64,000 nucleotides of DNA from Brevundimonas fluminis (lineage in GTDB: Bacteria; Pseudomonadota; Alphaproteobacteria; Caulobacterales; Caulobacteraceae). Position 1 is the first letter of the stretch, and every line of letters starts with the position of its first letter. Shown piece by piece: positions 29,059 to 39,319 of the stretch. The stretch lies in the NCBI RefSeq assembly GCF_003934285.1, contig NZ_RQWJ01000004.1, positions 1-64,000 of the forward strand, read 5' to 3'. The notes beneath the pieces were generated by a model. That model did not search any database. It was not told the origin of the DNA and saw nothing but the letters and a program-made list of their open reading frames with translations. The position numbers and the translations under genes were made by a program.

Positions 29059-30447
29059 TCAGCCGCCCGTCGCGGCCGCCGGCGCCGGCGCCGGCGCGCG
29101 GAAGTCGCCGGCGGGTCCAGGGAAGACGACCGGGCTCTCGTAGCCGTCGGCGGAGATCGCCGAGACGCCGAAGAAGTAATCGTCGATCACGATGCCGCGC
29201 AGCACCGCCTCGGTGGCTTCGGGGCCGAAGGCGCGGCTGTGGGTCCACTGCGGCGCGGTGGTCGAGCGCCACCAGACGCGATAGCCCGCGGCGCCCGGCA
29301 CGGCCTGCCAGCGCACGGTGGTGTCGGGCCTCACGGCGCCGGCGATCGTGACGCCCGTCGGCGGGGCCGGCGCCCTGGCCAGGGCGGCCAGCGAGACGAT
29401 GTTCAGCCGGGCCACCTGCCCCAGATAGTCGAAGTCCACGCCCTCGATCACGTCGCCGTAGTGGACGCCGTTCTCCACGCGCAGGTCCTGATGCTGGCGG
29501 TCGTAGTGCTCGGCGCCCTCCGAGATCCGCACGGCGGGGAAGCCCGCGCGCAGCATCTCGACCTGGTCCCCGCCGCGCCCGTACCGGTCGGTGCGATAGA
29601 TCATCTCGACGTCGAAATTCGCCAGATAGCGGTCGGCGATTCCGTCGACGAAGCGCGACAGGTTCCTCGACGAGGAATCGACCTCGCCGCCGTTGTAGCG
29701 GCGCTGGTTGGCCTGCTGCTCGGTCTCGACGGTCTTCGTTCCTTCGGAGAACACCCGCACGCGGGTGGTGTCGCGCACGCCGTTCGAGCCTTCGGAGTTG
29801 CCGACGATGTCGTTGTTCAGGTTCGCCTCGACGAACCAGCCCTGCGCCCTGGCGTAGTCGGCCAGGATCTTGCCGCCCAGCAGACCCTGCTCCTCGCCGG
29901 ACAGGACGGCATAGACGATGGTCGCGTCGAACCGGTGCCTGGACAGCACGCGCGCCGCCTCGAACACGGTCGCCACGCCCGAGGCGTCGTCGTTGGCCCC
30001 CGGCGCGTCGGAGGTGAAGTCCATCACGTCGCTGACCCGCGAATCCAGATGGCCGGAGATGATGATGACGCGGTTCGGGTCGCCGGCGCCGCGCTGGATG
30101 GCCACCACGTTCACGACCTCGGTCGGATTGGGCACGCGCTGGCCGGTCACCGTGTCCGACGGCGTCACGATCTCCAGACACCCGCCGCAGTCGGCCGAAA
30201 TCTGCTCGAAGCGCCGGGCCGACCAGCGCCGCGCCGCGCCGATGCCCCGCGTCTCCGACTGCGTCTCCGACAGGGTGTGGCGGGTGCCGAAGCCCACCAT
30301 GAACTCGATGTCCTCCCGCATGCGCTCGGGACGGACCTGCCCGGCCAGCTCGTGAAGGAAGGGATGCTCCGTCGCCGCGGAGGTCTGCGCCGACGCCGCG
30401 CCTCCGCCCAGCAGCAACAGGGTCAGGCCCAGGGCGAGTGCGCGCAT
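29059..30447 (-). CDS. Exported M28-family zinc metallopeptidase
   Basis: A 462-residue protein with a signal peptide (residues 1-21, cleavage after ASAQ). The zinc ligands of the M28 fold are recognisable: His and Asp in ISGHLDSR, the bridging Asp in GANDDASG, the Glu pair in LSGEEQGLLGG, and later Asp/His. Beyond about residue 370 lies a fibronectin-III-like domain (TTVRWQAVPGAAGYRVWW). Such enzymes remove N-terminal residues from peptides in the periplasm. AGAGGAAG precedes ATG 30447. It follows purM by 17 bases and may be transcribed with it; it ends one base from the convergent DUF418 gene. Confidence 0.9.
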   Translation of the reverse strand: MRALALGLTLLLLGGGAASAQTSAATEHPFLHELAGQVRPERMREDIEFMVGFGTRHTLSETQSETRGIGAARRWSARRFEQISADCGGCLEIVTPSDTVTGQRVPNPTEVVNVVAIQRGAGDPNRVIIISGHLDSRVSDVMDFTSDAPGANDDASGVATVFEAARVLSRHRFDATIVYAVLSGEEQGLLGGKILADYARAQGWFVEANLNNDIVGNSEGSNGVRDTTRVRVFSEGTKTVETEQQANQRRYNGGEVDSSSRNLSRFVDGIADRYLANFDVEMIYRTDRYGRGGDQVEMLRAGFPAVRISEGAEHYDRQHQDLRVENGVHYGDVIEGVDFDYLGQVARLNIVSLAALARAPAPPTGVTIAGAVRPDTTVRWQAVPGAAGYRVWWRSTTAPQWTHSRAFGPEATEAVLRGIVIDDYFFGVSAISADGYESPVVFPGPAGDFRAPAPAPAAATGG

Positions 30448-30464
30448 GCGGTCTTCCTCTCGGA

Positions 30465-31502
30465 TCAGGCGGCGTCCAGTCGTCCGCACACGAAAGCGGT
30501 TTCCCCCGCTTCCAGCAAGCCGGCCAGCACGTCCTCGACGTGCTCGGGCCCGACGATCAGGATGAAGCCGACGCCGCAATTGAAGGTGCGGCGCATCTCG
30601 TGCGCCTCGATCCCGCCCGCCTCGGCCAGCCAGCGGAACACGGGCGGCAGGGGCCAGGCCTCCCAGTCGAACACCGGCTTCAGATGATCGGCGATGCCCC
30701 TCTGCGGGTTCTCGATCAGGCCGCCGCCCGTGATGTGCGCCGCGCCCTTGACCCATCCGGCCTTCATCAGCGGCAGCACCGACTTCACATAGATGCGCGT
30801 CGGCTCCATCAGGGCCTGGGCCAGCGTCCGGTCGCGGTCGAACGGGGCGTCGTCGCCCCACGTCTTGCCCGCCGCCTCGATCACCCGGCGGATGAGCGAA
30901 TAGCCGTTGGAGTGCGGCCCGGACGAGGCGATGCCGACGATCACGTCGCCGGTGTTCTGCAGGTCGAAGCGGGGCAGGGCGCTCCCGCGCTCCAGCGCGC
31001 CCAGCGAGAACCCCGCCAGATCATAGTCGCCGCCGGAATACATGCCCGGCATCTCGGCCGTCTCGCCCCCGACCAGGGCGCAGCCGGCCTGCCGGCAGCC
31101 CTCGGCGATCCCCGCCACGACGCGCCGCGCGGCGTCCACGTCCAGCTTGCCGGTGGCGTAATAGTCGAGGAACAGCAGCGGCTCCGCGCCCTGCGCCAGC
31201 AGGTCGTTGACGCACATGGCCACCAGATCGATCCCGACGCCGTCGTGCCGCCCCGTCTCGATGGCGATCTTCAGCTTGGTGCCGACCCCGTCCGTCGTGG
31301 TGACGATGAGCGGGTCCTTGAACCCCGCCGCCTTCAGGTCGAACAGGGCCCCGAACCCGCCCAGCGACGGCTCCGACCCCGGCCGCGCCGTCGATTTCGC
31401 CAACGGCTTGATGGCGTCCACCAGCCGCTCGCCGGCGTCGATGTCCACGCCGGCGTCGGCGTAGGTCAGGCCGTTGCGGACGGAATTCGGGGTGTCGCTC
31501 AT
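30465..31502 (-). CDS. purM: Phosphoribosylformylglycinamidine cyclo-ligase
   Basis: A 345-residue enzyme that closes the imidazole ring of the purine (FGAM to AIR, ATP-dependent). Motifs of the PurM/SelD fold are clear: [15 protein letters not shown] at the start, [12 protein letters not shown], and [20 protein letters not shown]. Length equals E. coli PurM. It reads away from rnd, the two starts 80 bases apart. No good Shine-Dalgarno is visible before ATG 31502. Confidence 0.96.
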   Translation of the reverse strand: MSDTPNSVRNGLTYADAGVDIDAGERLVDAIKPLAKSTARPGSEPSLGGFGALFDLKAAGFKDPLIVTTTDGVGTKLKIAIETGRHDGVGIDLVAMCVNDLLAQGAEPLLFLDYYATGKLDVDAARRVVAGIAEGCRQAGCALVGGETAEMPGMYSGGDYDLAGFSLGALERGSALPRFDLQNTGDVIVGIASSGPHSNGYSLIRRVIEAAGKTWGDDAPFDRDRTLAQALMEPTRIYVKSVLPLMKAGWVKGAAHITGGGLIENPQRGIADHLKPVFDWEAWPLPPVFRWLAEAGGIEAHEMRRTFNCGVGFILIVGPEHVEDVLAGLLEAGETAFVCGRLDAA

Positions 31503-31545
31503 GGGTCACGGGCCTGAATCGGTTGGCGGACTTGCGCGGCGGCTC

Positions 31546-31576
31546 TTGCCACACGGGGCGCGGGCGGGGCTATAGC
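31546..31576 (+). promoter_or_regulatory. Probable promoter of rnd giving a leaderless transcript
   Basis: TTGCCA (31546-31551), a long 19-base spacer and TATAGC (31571-31576). The ATG of rnd begins at 31583, just where transcription would start, and no ribosome-binding site is present. The -10 element lies in the palindrome GCTATAGC. Confidence 0.4.
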
Positions 31577-31582
31577 ATCCGA

Positions 31583-32734
31583 ATGACGCCGATCACCACC
31601 ACCGAGGCCCTGCGCGACTTCTGCGCCAAGCTGTCGGACCAGCCCTTCATCACCGTCGACACCGAGTTCATGCGGGAGACGACCTACTGGCCGAAGCTGT
31701 GCCTGATCCAGGCCGCCTCGCCGACGGACGCCGCCATCATCGACCCGCTTGCCGAGGGGCTGGACCTGGAGCCGTTCCTCGACCTGCTGCGGGACGAGAA
31801 GATTCTGAAGGTTTTCCACGCCGCCCGACAGGACGTGGAGATCTTCGTGCGTCTCGGCGCCATGCCCCGGCCGATGTTCGACACCCAGGTCGCCGCCATG
31901 GCCGCCGGCTTCGGCGATCAGGTCTCCTACGAGGCGCTGGTCCGCCAGATGGTCCGCAAGGAGGTCGACAAGGGCAGCCGCTTCACCGACTGGGCCCGCC
32001 GGCCCCTGTCGGACGCCCAGCTGACCTATGCGCTGGGGGACGTCACCCATCTGGCGGCGCTGTACCCGAAGCTGCGTGACCGCCTGCAGAAGGACGGTCG
32101 GCTGGACTGGGTCATGTCCGAGATGGAGGACCTGACCGATCCCAAACTCTACGACACCACGCCGGAGCTGGCGTGGAAGCGGCTGAAGCCCAAGAAGTGG
32201 TCGGCGAAATATCTCGCCGCCTTCGTCGCCGTGGCGACCTGGCGGGAGCGCGCGGCGCAGGAGCGGGATCAGCCGCGGGGCCGCATCCTGAAGGACGAGG
32301 CCATCGACGAGATCGCCACCCAGGCGCCGACCGACGCCGACGCCTTCAACCGCCTGCGCTCCGTGCCCAAGGGTTTCGGCGGCTCGCGCCTCGGCCAGGA
32401 GCTGATCGAAGACCTCAAGCGCGTGCTGGCGGATCCCGAGGCCCACGCGCCCAAGGTCGAACGCCCCGGCCGCAACGACCCCGCCCCGCCGTCGGTGGTG
32501 GAGCTGCTGAAGGTCCTGCTCAAGGCCAAGAGCGACAACGCGGGCGTGGCCTCCAAGCTGATCGCCACGGTCGCCGACCTCGAGAAGATCGCCGTCGACG
32601 ACGAGGCCGACGTCGAGGCCCTGCACGGCTGGCGCCGCCAGCTGTTCGGCGACGATGCCCTGAAGCTCAAGCGGGGCGAGATCGCTCTGGTTCTCAACGG
32701 CCCGCGCGTCGAGGTGGTCGAGATCGAGGGCTAG
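31583..32734 (+). CDS. rnd: Ribonuclease D
   Basis: A 383-residue 3'-5' exoribonuclease of tRNA maturation. The DEDDy exonuclease residues begin with D and E in TVDTEFMRE and include the KVFHAARQDVEI block and the tyrosine-containing SDAQLTYALGDV; an HRDC domain (about 205-290) follows. Length is near E. coli RNase D (375). ATG 31583 agrees with the probable leaderless promoter; the longer frame from 31523 would cross it. The last bases overlap the convergent ppx gene by four. Confidence 0.93.
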   Translation: MTPITTTEALRDFCAKLSDQPFITVDTEFMRETTYWPKLCLIQAASPTDAAIIDPLAEGLDLEPFLDLLRDEKILKVFHAARQDVEIFVRLGAMPRPMFDTQVAAMAAGFGDQVSYEALVRQMVRKEVDKGSRFTDWARRPLSDAQLTYALGDVTHLAALYPKLRDRLQKDGRLDWVMSEMEDLTDPKLYDTTPELAWKRLKPKKWSAKYLAAFVAVATWRERAAQERDQPRGRILKDEAIDEIATQAPTDADAFNRLRSVPKGFGGSRLGQELIEDLKRVLADPEAHAPKVERPGRNDPAPPSVVELLKVLLKAKSDNAGVASKLIATVADLEKIAVDDEADVEALHGWRRQLFGDDALKLKRGEIALVLNGPRVEVVEIEG

Positions 32735-34230
32735 ATCCCCTCGATCTCCAGCTCCGCGCCCAGCGCCTCGGCCAGCGCCCGGGCGCGGCGGCGCGTCTGC
32801 TCGCCCAGCAGCATGTCGGCATAGGCGGGCGTCGCCGACAGCCGCAGCGTGCTCTTGTCCAGCCCGAGCGCGGCGTTCGCCAGCAACTGCGGCGAGCGCC
32901 CGGACAGGTCGCAGGCCAGACGGATCGCCAGACCCAGCGCCCGGGCCCGCGCCCGCAGCTCGTCGTTCAGCAGCCGCTCGATCGTGGCCGGCTCGGGAGT
33001 GCTGGAGGGGCCGCCGTACCGGGCGCTGATCGCCGTCGCGAGGAAGGCCCGCTCCACGTGCGTCTGACCGGGGATCGAGGCCCGCAGAACCTGGTCGAAC
33101 GCCAGCTCGACGCGGTGATCGGGGTGCAGCCGCGCGCCGAGGTCGCACAGGTTGCACGCGGCGCGGGTCAGCACCGCGTCGCGCTCCACGGCGAACGCCG
33201 GCGGGAGGTTGCGGATCAGGGCGTCGATCCAGCCCGCGACGGCGCCCGGCAGGCCCGGGGACACGCCCTGTCGCGCGCCCAGCGCCTCGGTCCCGGCCAG
33301 CAGCGGATCGACGACCAGCGTCTTCTCCCCCAGCGCCTCGAACAGCAGGCCCTCGCGCACGCCCCAGGCCGAGAAGCTGATCTCCTCGAAGCCCAGATGC
33401 TCGATCAGCCCCTCCAGCACGAGGGCCGCATAGGGCAGGGTCTCGGCCCGTCGTCTCGATATGCCCGGCGACTTTTCCAGCGAGGCGCGCGACTGGCGGG
33501 CGGCGAAGCGCGCCACCTCGCGGGCGTCCGCCGCGCTCATCGCATACTGGTGCACCACCTTCAGCGGATAGTCCGAGATCGCCATGTGCAGCTGGGCCAG
33601 GCTGCGCCACGCCCCCCCGACGGCGTGCAGTCGCCGGTCGCCATGGTCGCTCCTGGCCGGCTTCAGCCGCTTGGCCACCAGCGCCCGGACGCGTTCGGCG
33701 TCGAAGGGTTTCCCGTCCGACAGGGCGAAGGGCCCCAGCGCCAGGGTGACGCCGTCCATGACCTTGCCGTCGCCGATCCGGGTCAGCTCCAGACTGGTCC
33801 CGCCCATGTCGGCGGCCGTGCCGGCCGCGTCCGGGGCCCCGGCCAGCACGCCGAGGGCCGAGGCGCGCGCCTCTTCCTCGCCGGTCAGGACGCGGATGCG
33901 CAGGCCGGTCTCCGCCGCCACCCGTTCGCAGAACTCCGGCCCGTCCTCGGCCTCGCGCACCGCCGCGGTGGCGGCGACGAAGGTCAGGTCCGGCCGCACG
34001 CCCTCGATCACCGCCGCGAACCGCTTCAAGGCCGCCATGGCGTCGACGACCCCGCGCTCCGACAGGCGACGGGTGCGCGGCAGGTCGCGGCCGAGGCCGG
34101 CCAGCACCTTTTCGTTGAACACGGTCCAGATGGCCCGCCCCTCCAGCCGGTACAGCACCAGACGCACGGAGTTGGATCCCACGTCGACCACCGCCGCCTG
34201 GGCGGGCGCGGCGTCAGACGGGCCGGTCAT
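32731..34230 (-). CDS. ppx: Exopolyphosphatase, Ppx/GppA family
   Basis: A 499-residue hydrolase of inorganic polyphosphate or pppGpp. The ASKHA start [17 protein letters not shown], the [14 protein letters not shown] segment and the [15 protein letters not shown] block with its catalytic Glu identify the family. A C-terminal helical region typical of Ppx follows. Its ATG lies 17 bases inside the end of ppk, so polymerase and hydrolase are translated from one mRNA. PPX and GppA activity cannot be told apart here; pairing with ppk favours Ppx. Confidence 0.92.
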   Translation of the reverse strand: MTGPSDAAPAQAAVVDVGSNSVRLVLYRLEGRAIWTVFNEKVLAGLGRDLPRTRRLSERGVVDAMAALKRFAAVIEGVRPDLTFVAATAAVREAEDGPEFCERVAAETGLRIRVLTGEEEARASALGVLAGAPDAAGTAADMGGTSLELTRIGDGKVMDGVTLALGPFALSDGKPFDAERVRALVAKRLKPARSDHGDRRLHAVGGAWRSLAQLHMAISDYPLKVVHQYAMSAADAREVARFAARQSRASLEKSPGISRRRAETLPYAALVLEGLIEHLGFEEISFSAWGVREGLLFEALGEKTLVVDPLLAGTEALGARQGVSPGLPGAVAGWIDALIRNLPPAFAVERDAVLTRAACNLCDLGARLHPDHRVELAFDQVLRASIPGQTHVERAFLATAISARYGGPSSTPEPATIERLLNDELRARARALGLAIRLACDLSGRSPQLLANAALGLDKSTLRLSATPAYADMLLGEQTRRRARALAEALGAELEIEGI

Positions 34231-36430
34231 AGCGCAGGGCTTCGGGCAGGGTCTTCACCTTGCGGCCGCGGCCGGACAGGCTGGGATTGGTCATGAAGTA
34301 CTTGTGCGCCGAGAACGGCCGCGCCGGGTCCACGGGCTCCATCCGGCGGTAGACGCCGTCGGGTCCGAGGATCCAGCTCTGCAGGTCGTCCTTCAGGTTG
34401 GCCACCATGATCTGGTCCAGCACCTGGTCGTGAACCGTCGCGTTGCGCACCGGGGTCATCAACTCGACGCGGCGGTCGAGGTTGCGCGGCATCCAGTCGG
34501 CCGAGGCGATGAACAGCTTCGCCTTGTCGTTCGGCAGATCCCGCCCGTTGGCGAAGGCGACGACGCGGCTGTGCTCGAGGAAGCGCCCGACGATCGACTT
34601 CACCCGGATGTTCTCGCTCAGCCCGGCCACGCCCGGACGCAGACAGCAGATGCCCCGCACGATCAGCTCGATGCGCACGCCGGCCTGACTGGCGCGATAC
34701 AGGGCGTCGATCACCTCCGGATCCACCAGGCTGTTCATCTTCGCCCAGAGCGCCGCGGGCTTGCCCTTGGCCGCCGCCGCCATTTCCGCCTCGATCAGGC
34801 GGATCAGGGTGGCCTTCATGTTCAGCGGCGAGACGACCAGCGCTTCCAGTTCATCGGGCGCGGCATAGCCGGTGATGTAGTTGAACACCCGCGTCGCGTC
34901 CCGACCCAGCACGGGGTCGCAGGTGAACAGGCTCAGGTCGGTGTAGATGCGCGCCGTGACGGGGTGATAGTTGCCGGTGCCGAAGTGGCAGTAGGTGCGC
35001 AGTCCCTCGCCCTCCTTGCGCACCACCACGCTGACCTTGGCGTGGGTCTTGTACTCCACGAAGCCGAAGACGACGTGGACGCCCGCCCGCTCCATGGCCC
35101 GTGCCCAGCGCAGGTTCGCCTCCTCGTCGAAACGTGCCTTCAGCTCGACCAGCGCGGTGACGTTCTTGCCGTTCTCGGCCGCCTCGATCAGGGCGGCGAC
35201 GATCGGACTGTCCTTCGACGTCCGGTACAGGGTCTGCTTGATCGCCAGGACGTTCGGATCGCGCGCGGCCTGTCGCAGGAACTGCACCACCACGTCGAAG
35301 CTCTCGAACGGGTGGTGGATCAGCATGTCCTTCTCGCGGATCGCCGCGAAGATGTCGCCCCCGTGGTCGCGCACCCGTTCCGGGTAGCGGGGCTCGTAGC
35401 CCTTGAACTTCAGATCCGGGTGGCCCGCCGGGATCAGGTCGGAAAGCTGGGCGAGACCCAGCATGCCGTCGACGAGGATGACGTCCTGCGGTTGGGCGTT
35501 CAGCTCGCCGGTGATGAAGGTCCGCAGATCCTCCGGCATCGAGGCCTCGATCTTGATGCGCACCACCGAGCCCAGGCGGCGCTGCTTCAGCGCCTCCTCG
35601 AACTCCATGACCAGATCTTCCGCCTCTTCCTCGATCTCGATGTCGCTGTCGCGGATCAGCCGGAAGACGCCGCGCTCCAGCACCTCGCAGCCGGGGAACA
35701 GATGGTCGATGAAAAGGGTGAGCAGGCTCTCCAGCGTGACGTAGCGCTTCTTGCCCGGCGTCGACCGCCCGTCCGTCGCAAGGGGCCAGAACCGCTTCAC
35801 CTGGGTCGGCACCGGCACCAGCGCATAGAGCACCCGGTTGTCGGCGACGCGGCGCAGCTTCAGCGCCAGCGAAAAGCCGAGGTTCGGCAGGAAGGGAAAG
35901 GGATGAGCCGGGTCGATGGCCATCGGCGTCAGGATGGCGAACAGCTGGTTCAGGAACTCCGGTTCCAGGCGTTCCCGCTCGGTCTTGGTGGTCTTCGCCG
36001 CGTCGACGATCTCGATTCCGGCGCCGATCAGCTCCTTGCGCAGCTTGCGCCAGCGCCGCTGCTGCTCCGCCATCAGGACGCCGGCGGCCGTGTTGATCTT
36101 CTCCAGGGCCTCGGCGGGAGTAAGCCCGTCGGGCGAGACGATGCGCACTCGTTCGCGGACCTGACCTTTCAGCCCGGCCACGCGCGTCATGTAGAATTCG
36201 TCCAGATTGTTGGCCGAGATCGACAGGAACCGCAGCCTCTCCAGCAGCGGATGGTCCGGGTTGGCGGCCTGCTCCAGCACGCGGGCGTTGAAGGCCAGCC
36301 ACGACAGCTCTCGATTGAAGAACCGTTCCGGCGAGGCCATCAGCGCCTTGTCCAGCTTCAGCTGCGGCGCGCGTGACGTCGGGACGTCGTCGCCGCGTGT
36401 CGGGTCGCTGATGACGGCGGATTCGCTCAT
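34214..36430 (-). CDS. ppk: Polyphosphate kinase 1
   Basis: A 738-residue PPK1 that makes polyphosphate from ATP. The N-terminal domain starts at [20 protein letters not shown]; the catalytic core contains the autophosphorylated histidine of [17 protein letters not shown] and a second histidine in the [16 protein letters not shown] region. Length fits the family (about 690-740). ATG 36430 gives MSESAVISD; a further in-frame extension upstream to 36610 crosses a repeat region without a ribosome-binding site. Part of an hdaA-ppk-ppx minus-strand group. Confidence 0.95.
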   Translation of the reverse strand: MSESAVISDPTRGDDVPTSRAPQLKLDKALMASPERFFNRELSWLAFNARVLEQAANPDHPLLERLRFLSISANNLDEFYMTRVAGLKGQVRERVRIVSPDGLTPAEALEKINTAAGVLMAEQQRRWRKLRKELIGAGIEIVDAAKTTKTERERLEPEFLNQLFAILTPMAIDPAHPFPFLPNLGFSLALKLRRVADNRVLYALVPVPTQVKRFWPLATDGRSTPGKKRYVTLESLLTLFIDHLFPGCEVLERGVFRLIRDSDIEIEEEAEDLVMEFEEALKQRRLGSVVRIKIEASMPEDLRTFITGELNAQPQDVILVDGMLGLAQLSDLIPAGHPDLKFKGYEPRYPERVRDHGGDIFAAIREKDMLIHHPFESFDVVVQFLRQAARDPNVLAIKQTLYRTSKDSPIVAALIEAAENGKNVTALVELKARFDEEANLRWARAMERAGVHVVFGFVEYKTHAKVSVVVRKEGEGLRTYCHFGTGNYHPVTARIYTDLSLFTCDPVLGRDATRVFNYITGYAAPDELEALVVSPLNMKATLIRLIEAEMAAAAKGKPAALWAKMNSLVDPEVIDALYRASQAGVRIELIVRGICCLRPGVAGLSENIRVKSIVGRFLEHSRVVAFANGRDLPNDKAKLFIASADWMPRNLDRRVELMTPVRNATVHDQVLDQIMVANLKDDLQSWILGPDGVYRRMEPVDPARPFSAHKYFMTNPSLSGRGRKVKTLPEALRYDRPV

Positions 36431-36491
36431 GCCTTGGTCATGGCCCGGTCTCGGCGACGCCGCAACCGCGCAGGCATGAAGATGCGCGGCC

Positions 36492-36510
36492 CGCGACCGT
36501 TTCCGTCGCG
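36492..36510 (-). repeat. Stem-loop between hdaA and ppk
   Basis: CGCGAC (36492-36497) pairs with GTCGCG (36505-36510), flanked by a further GGC/GCC pairing with one bulge. No T-tract, so it is not a clear terminator for hdaA; it may reduce read-through into ppk. Confidence 0.3.
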
Positions 36511-36581
36511 GCCGCGTGCCAGAAATGCGCTCGCATCCCCCATCCGGCCCGGGATGCGCTGACGGCGCCCGGCGCACGCGA

Positions 36582-36608
36582 TCCGGACTGTCCGGACTGT
36601 CCGGACTC
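36582..36608. repeat. Three tandem 9-bp repeats
   Basis: TCCGGACTG occurs at 36582, 36591 and, with a last-base change, 36600. The unit contains the palindrome TCCGGA. The array stands seven bases past the hdaA stop codon (36615-36617), in the 184-base gap before ppk. Too short for a satellite; it may be a chance slippage product or a binding site. Confidence 0.6.
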
Positions 36609-36614
36609 AAATTT

Positions 36615-37292
36615 TCAATCCGGATCGCCGGGGCCCAGCGGTCCGAAGACTCGCCGGGCGACCGCCCGCGTCACGGCCCCCGGCTCCGCGTCCAGCCTCG
36701 CCACCGCGGCCTCCACGGCCCCCGACGACCGCTCGATCCGCTTCAGCAGCCACGGGATCAGATCGGCCGGAGGGGCGATCGAGCGGCGCGCGAATTCGGC
36801 CTCCAGCATCTCGGCCAACACCGCATCGTCCGGCGTCTGGATCGCGACCGTGGGCACGGCGTCCAGCCGGGATCGCAGATCGGGCAGGGCCGCCTCCCAA
36901 CTGGACGGCGCGCTGCGGGCCACCAACAGCAGGGCGCCGCCGCCCGACCGGGCCAGATTGATCAGATGGAACAGGGTCTCGTCGTCAGCGTCCGGCGCGC
37001 GGTCCAGCAGGATCGGCCGGCCCTCGACCTCCAGCGGGTCCAGCAGCGACGCCTCCGCCCCGTGCACCGGCACGGCGCCGACCCGTTCGGCCCAGTCGGC
37101 GGCCAGCCGGCTCTTGCCGCTGCCCTTGGGCCCGATCAGCGCCAGCACCGGCGTCAGGGCGTCGGGCCAGGTCGCCAGCCGGGCCACCGCCGCGGCGTTG
37201 CAGTCGGACGTGACGAATGGCCGATGACGACCCGCGCCTTCGTGGGTCAGGTCCAGCTTCATCTGGCCGCGTTTCGGCTCCTCGCCCGTCAT
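36615..37292 (-). CDS. hdaA: HdaA, DnaA-related regulator of replication initiation
   Basis: A 225-residue single AAA+ domain protein. Walker A is GPKGSGKS (54-61), with a degenerate Walker B ILLDRAP near 94-100. Residues 10-15 read QMKLDL, a beta-clamp binding motif (QxxLxL), which matches HdaA/Hda, the factor that with the clamp makes DnaA hydrolyse ATP (RIDA). The motif fixes the start: ATG 37292 retains it, whereas the internal ATG at residue 11 would remove the glutamine. The hdaA-ppk neighbourhood is seen in Caulobacterales. A GC hairpin lies just upstream in its leader. Confidence 0.88.
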   Translation of the reverse strand: MTGEEPKRGQMKLDLTHEGAGRHRPFVTSDCNAAAVARLATWPDALTPVLALIGPKGSGKSRLAADWAERVGAVPVHGAEASLLDPLEVEGRPILLDRAPDADDETLFHLINLARSGGGALLLVARSAPSSWEAALPDLRSRLDAVPTVAIQTPDDAVLAEMLEAEFARRSIAPPADLIPWLLKRIERSSGAVEAAVARLDAEPGAVTRAVARRVFGPLGPGDPD

Positions 37293-37310
37293 GCCTGCCC
37301 CATAGCAGAA

Positions 37311-37335
37311 CCGGCGCCGTGGGGCAGGGCGCCGG
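37311..37335 (-). promoter_or_regulatory. Hairpin in the hdaA leader
   Basis: CCGGCGCC (37311-37318) pairs with GGCGCCGG (37328-37335), a perfect 8-bp stem with a 9-base loop, 19 bases upstream of the hdaA ATG. It may affect translation; no promoter elements are convincing in the 170-base hdaA/aspS divergent gap. Confidence 0.35.
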
Positions 37336-37462
37336 TGGGCCGTTCCGTGGACGGATCGACGCCCGCTGGGGACGGCCAGCCTTGACTTTGCGGGGGGATG
37401 ATGCGCCCTACGCCATCCCCGAATTGCGCCGTTTGCGCCCTGGATTCCAAGACGAACCGACC

Positions 37463-39292
37463 ATGCACGCCTATCGCTCCCACACCTGCGGCGCCCTCCG
37501 GTCCTCCGACGCCGGCTCGAACGTGCGGCTGTCCGGCTGGGTGCACCGCAAGCGCGATCATGGCGGCCTGCTGTTCGTCGACCTGCGCGACCATTACGGC
37601 CTGACCCAGCTGGTCTTCCACCCCGAGGCCCCGGGCTTTGAGGTGGTCGAGCGCGTGCGCGCCGAAAGCGTGATCCGCATCGACGGCGAGGTCGTGGCCC
37701 GCGAGGCCGGCACCGTGAACCCCAACCTGCCGACCGGCGAGGTCGAGGTCCGCGTCAAGTCGGTCGAGGTCCTGTCCGAGGCCGCCGAACTGCCCCTGCC
37801 GGTCTTCGGCGAGCCGGAGTATCCCGAGGAACTGCGCCTGAAGCACCGCTATCTCGACCTGCGTCGGGAGACCCTGCACCGGAACATCGTGCTGCGTTCC
37901 AGGGTCATCTCCTCGATCCGGCGTCGCATGGTCGACCAAGGCTTTCTGGAGTACCAGACGCCGATCCTGACGGCCTCGTCGCCGGAAGGCGCGCGCGACT
38001 TCCTGGTGCCGTCCCGCCTGCACCCGGGCAAGTTCTACGCCCTGCCGCAGGCCCCGCAGCAGTTCAAGCAGCTGCTCATGGTCTCGGGTTTCGACCGCTA
38101 CTTCCAGATCGCCCCCTGCTTCCGCGACGAGGATCTCCGGGCCGACCGCTCGCTGGAGTTCTACCAGCTCGACGTCGAGATGAGCTTCGTCACGCAGGAG
38201 GACGTGTTCGCGGCCATCGAGCCCGTGATGCACGGCGTGTTCGAGGAGTTCGCCGACGGCAAGCCCGTCTCGCCCATCGACGGCGTCCACACCTTCACCA
38301 ACGACTTCGGCCAGACGTCGGAACACCGGGGCTTCGAGCGGCTGACCTACGCCCAGTCCATGGCCTGGTACGGCACCGACAAGCCGGACACCCGCAACCC
38401 CATCAGGATGCAGGACGTGTCGGAGCATTTCCGCGACGGCGGCTTCGGCCTGTTCAACAAGATCCTCGCGGCCGACGAGAACAACGCCGTCTGGGCCATC
38501 CCGGCCCCGACCGGCGGCAGCCGCGCCTTCTGCGACCGCATGAACTCCTGGGCCCAGGCCGAGGGCCAGCCGGGCCTCGGCTACATCTTCTGGTCCGACG
38601 ATCAAGGCGCCTGGGGCGGACCGATCGCCAAGAACCTGGGCCAGGAGCCGACCGAGGCCCTGATGTCCTCACTGGGCCTCGGCAAGGGCGACGCCGCCTT
38701 CTTCGCCGCCGGCCTGCCCGCGACGTTCGCCAAGTTCGCCGGCCTGGCCCGCACCCGCGTGGGCACGGAGCTGAAGCTGATCGACGAGAACCAGTTCAAG
38801 TTCTGCTGGATCGTCGACTTCCCGATGTTCGAATGGTCGGAAGAAGAGAAGAAGGTCGACTTCAGCCACAACCCCTTCTCAATGCCCCAGGGCGGGCTGG
38901 AGGCGCTGGAGACGCAGGACCCCCTGACCATCCGCGCCTATCAGTACGACATCGTCTGCAACGGCTATGAGCTGTGCTCGGGCGCGATCCGGAACCACAA
39001 GGCCGAGATCATGCTCAAGGCCTTCCAGATCGCCGGCTACGACGCGTCGGTGGTCGAGGAGCAGTTCGGCGGCATGCTGAACGCCTTCCGCTACGGCGCG
39101 CCTCCTCACGGCGGTCTGGCGCCCGGCATCGACCGGATCGTCATGCTGCTGGCCAATCAGACCGCGATCCGCGAGGTCATCGCCTTCCCGCTGAACCAGC
39201 AGGGGGAGGATCTGCTCATGAACGCCCCGACCGAGGCGCAGGAGCGCCAGCTCAAGGACGTCCACATCCGCACGGCTCTGCCCCTCAAGTAG
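37463..39292 (+). CDS. aspS: Aspartate--tRNA ligase
   Basis: A 609-residue class IIb synthetase. The N-terminal OB-fold ([19 protein letters not shown]) binds the anticodon, motif 2 is [11 protein letters not shown], a GAD insertion domain of about 120 residues follows, and motif 3 is [13 protein letters not shown]. The length and GAD domain mark the bacterial type. Alphaproteobacterial AspRS are often non-discriminating, charging tRNA-Asn too; this cannot be decided here. ATG 37463 fits the family; a frame open from 37217 overlaps hdaA. A TTGACT at 37382 could be part of its promoter, but the -10 element is unclear. Confidence 0.96.
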   Translation: MHAYRSHTCGALRSSDAGSNVRLSGWVHRKRDHGGLLFVDLRDHYGLTQLVFHPEAPGFEVVERVRAESVIRIDGEVVAREAGTVNPNLPTGEVEVRVKSVEVLSEAAELPLPVFGEPEYPEELRLKHRYLDLRRETLHRNIVLRSRVISSIRRRMVDQGFLEYQTPILTASSPEGARDFLVPSRLHPGKFYALPQAPQQFKQLLMVSGFDRYFQIAPCFRDEDLRADRSLEFYQLDVEMSFVTQEDVFAAIEPVMHGVFEEFADGKPVSPIDGVHTFTNDFGQTSEHRGFERLTYAQSMAWYGTDKPDTRNPIRMQDVSEHFRDGGFGLFNKILAADENNAVWAIPAPTGGSRAFCDRMNSWAQAEGQPGLGYIFWSDDQGAWGGPIAKNLGQEPTEALMSSLGLGKGDAAFFAAGLPATFAKFAGLARTRVGTELKLIDENQFKFCWIVDFPMFEWSEEEKKVDFSHNPFSMPQGGLEALETQDPLTIRAYQYDIVCNGYELCSGAIRNHKAEIMLKAFQIAGYDASVVEEQFGGMLNAFRYGAPPHGGLAPGIDRIVMLLANQTAIREVIAFPLNQQGEDLLMNAPTEAQERQLKDVHIRTALPLK

Positions 39293-39319
39293 GGGGGCGG
39301 CGGCCGGCTCAGGCCGGGC

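Noticed and set aside
33584..36376. A 930-codon plus-strand open frame over ppx and ppk
   Set aside because: Fully antisense to ppk and ppx, whose catalytic motifs are intact; composition is that of a shadow frame.
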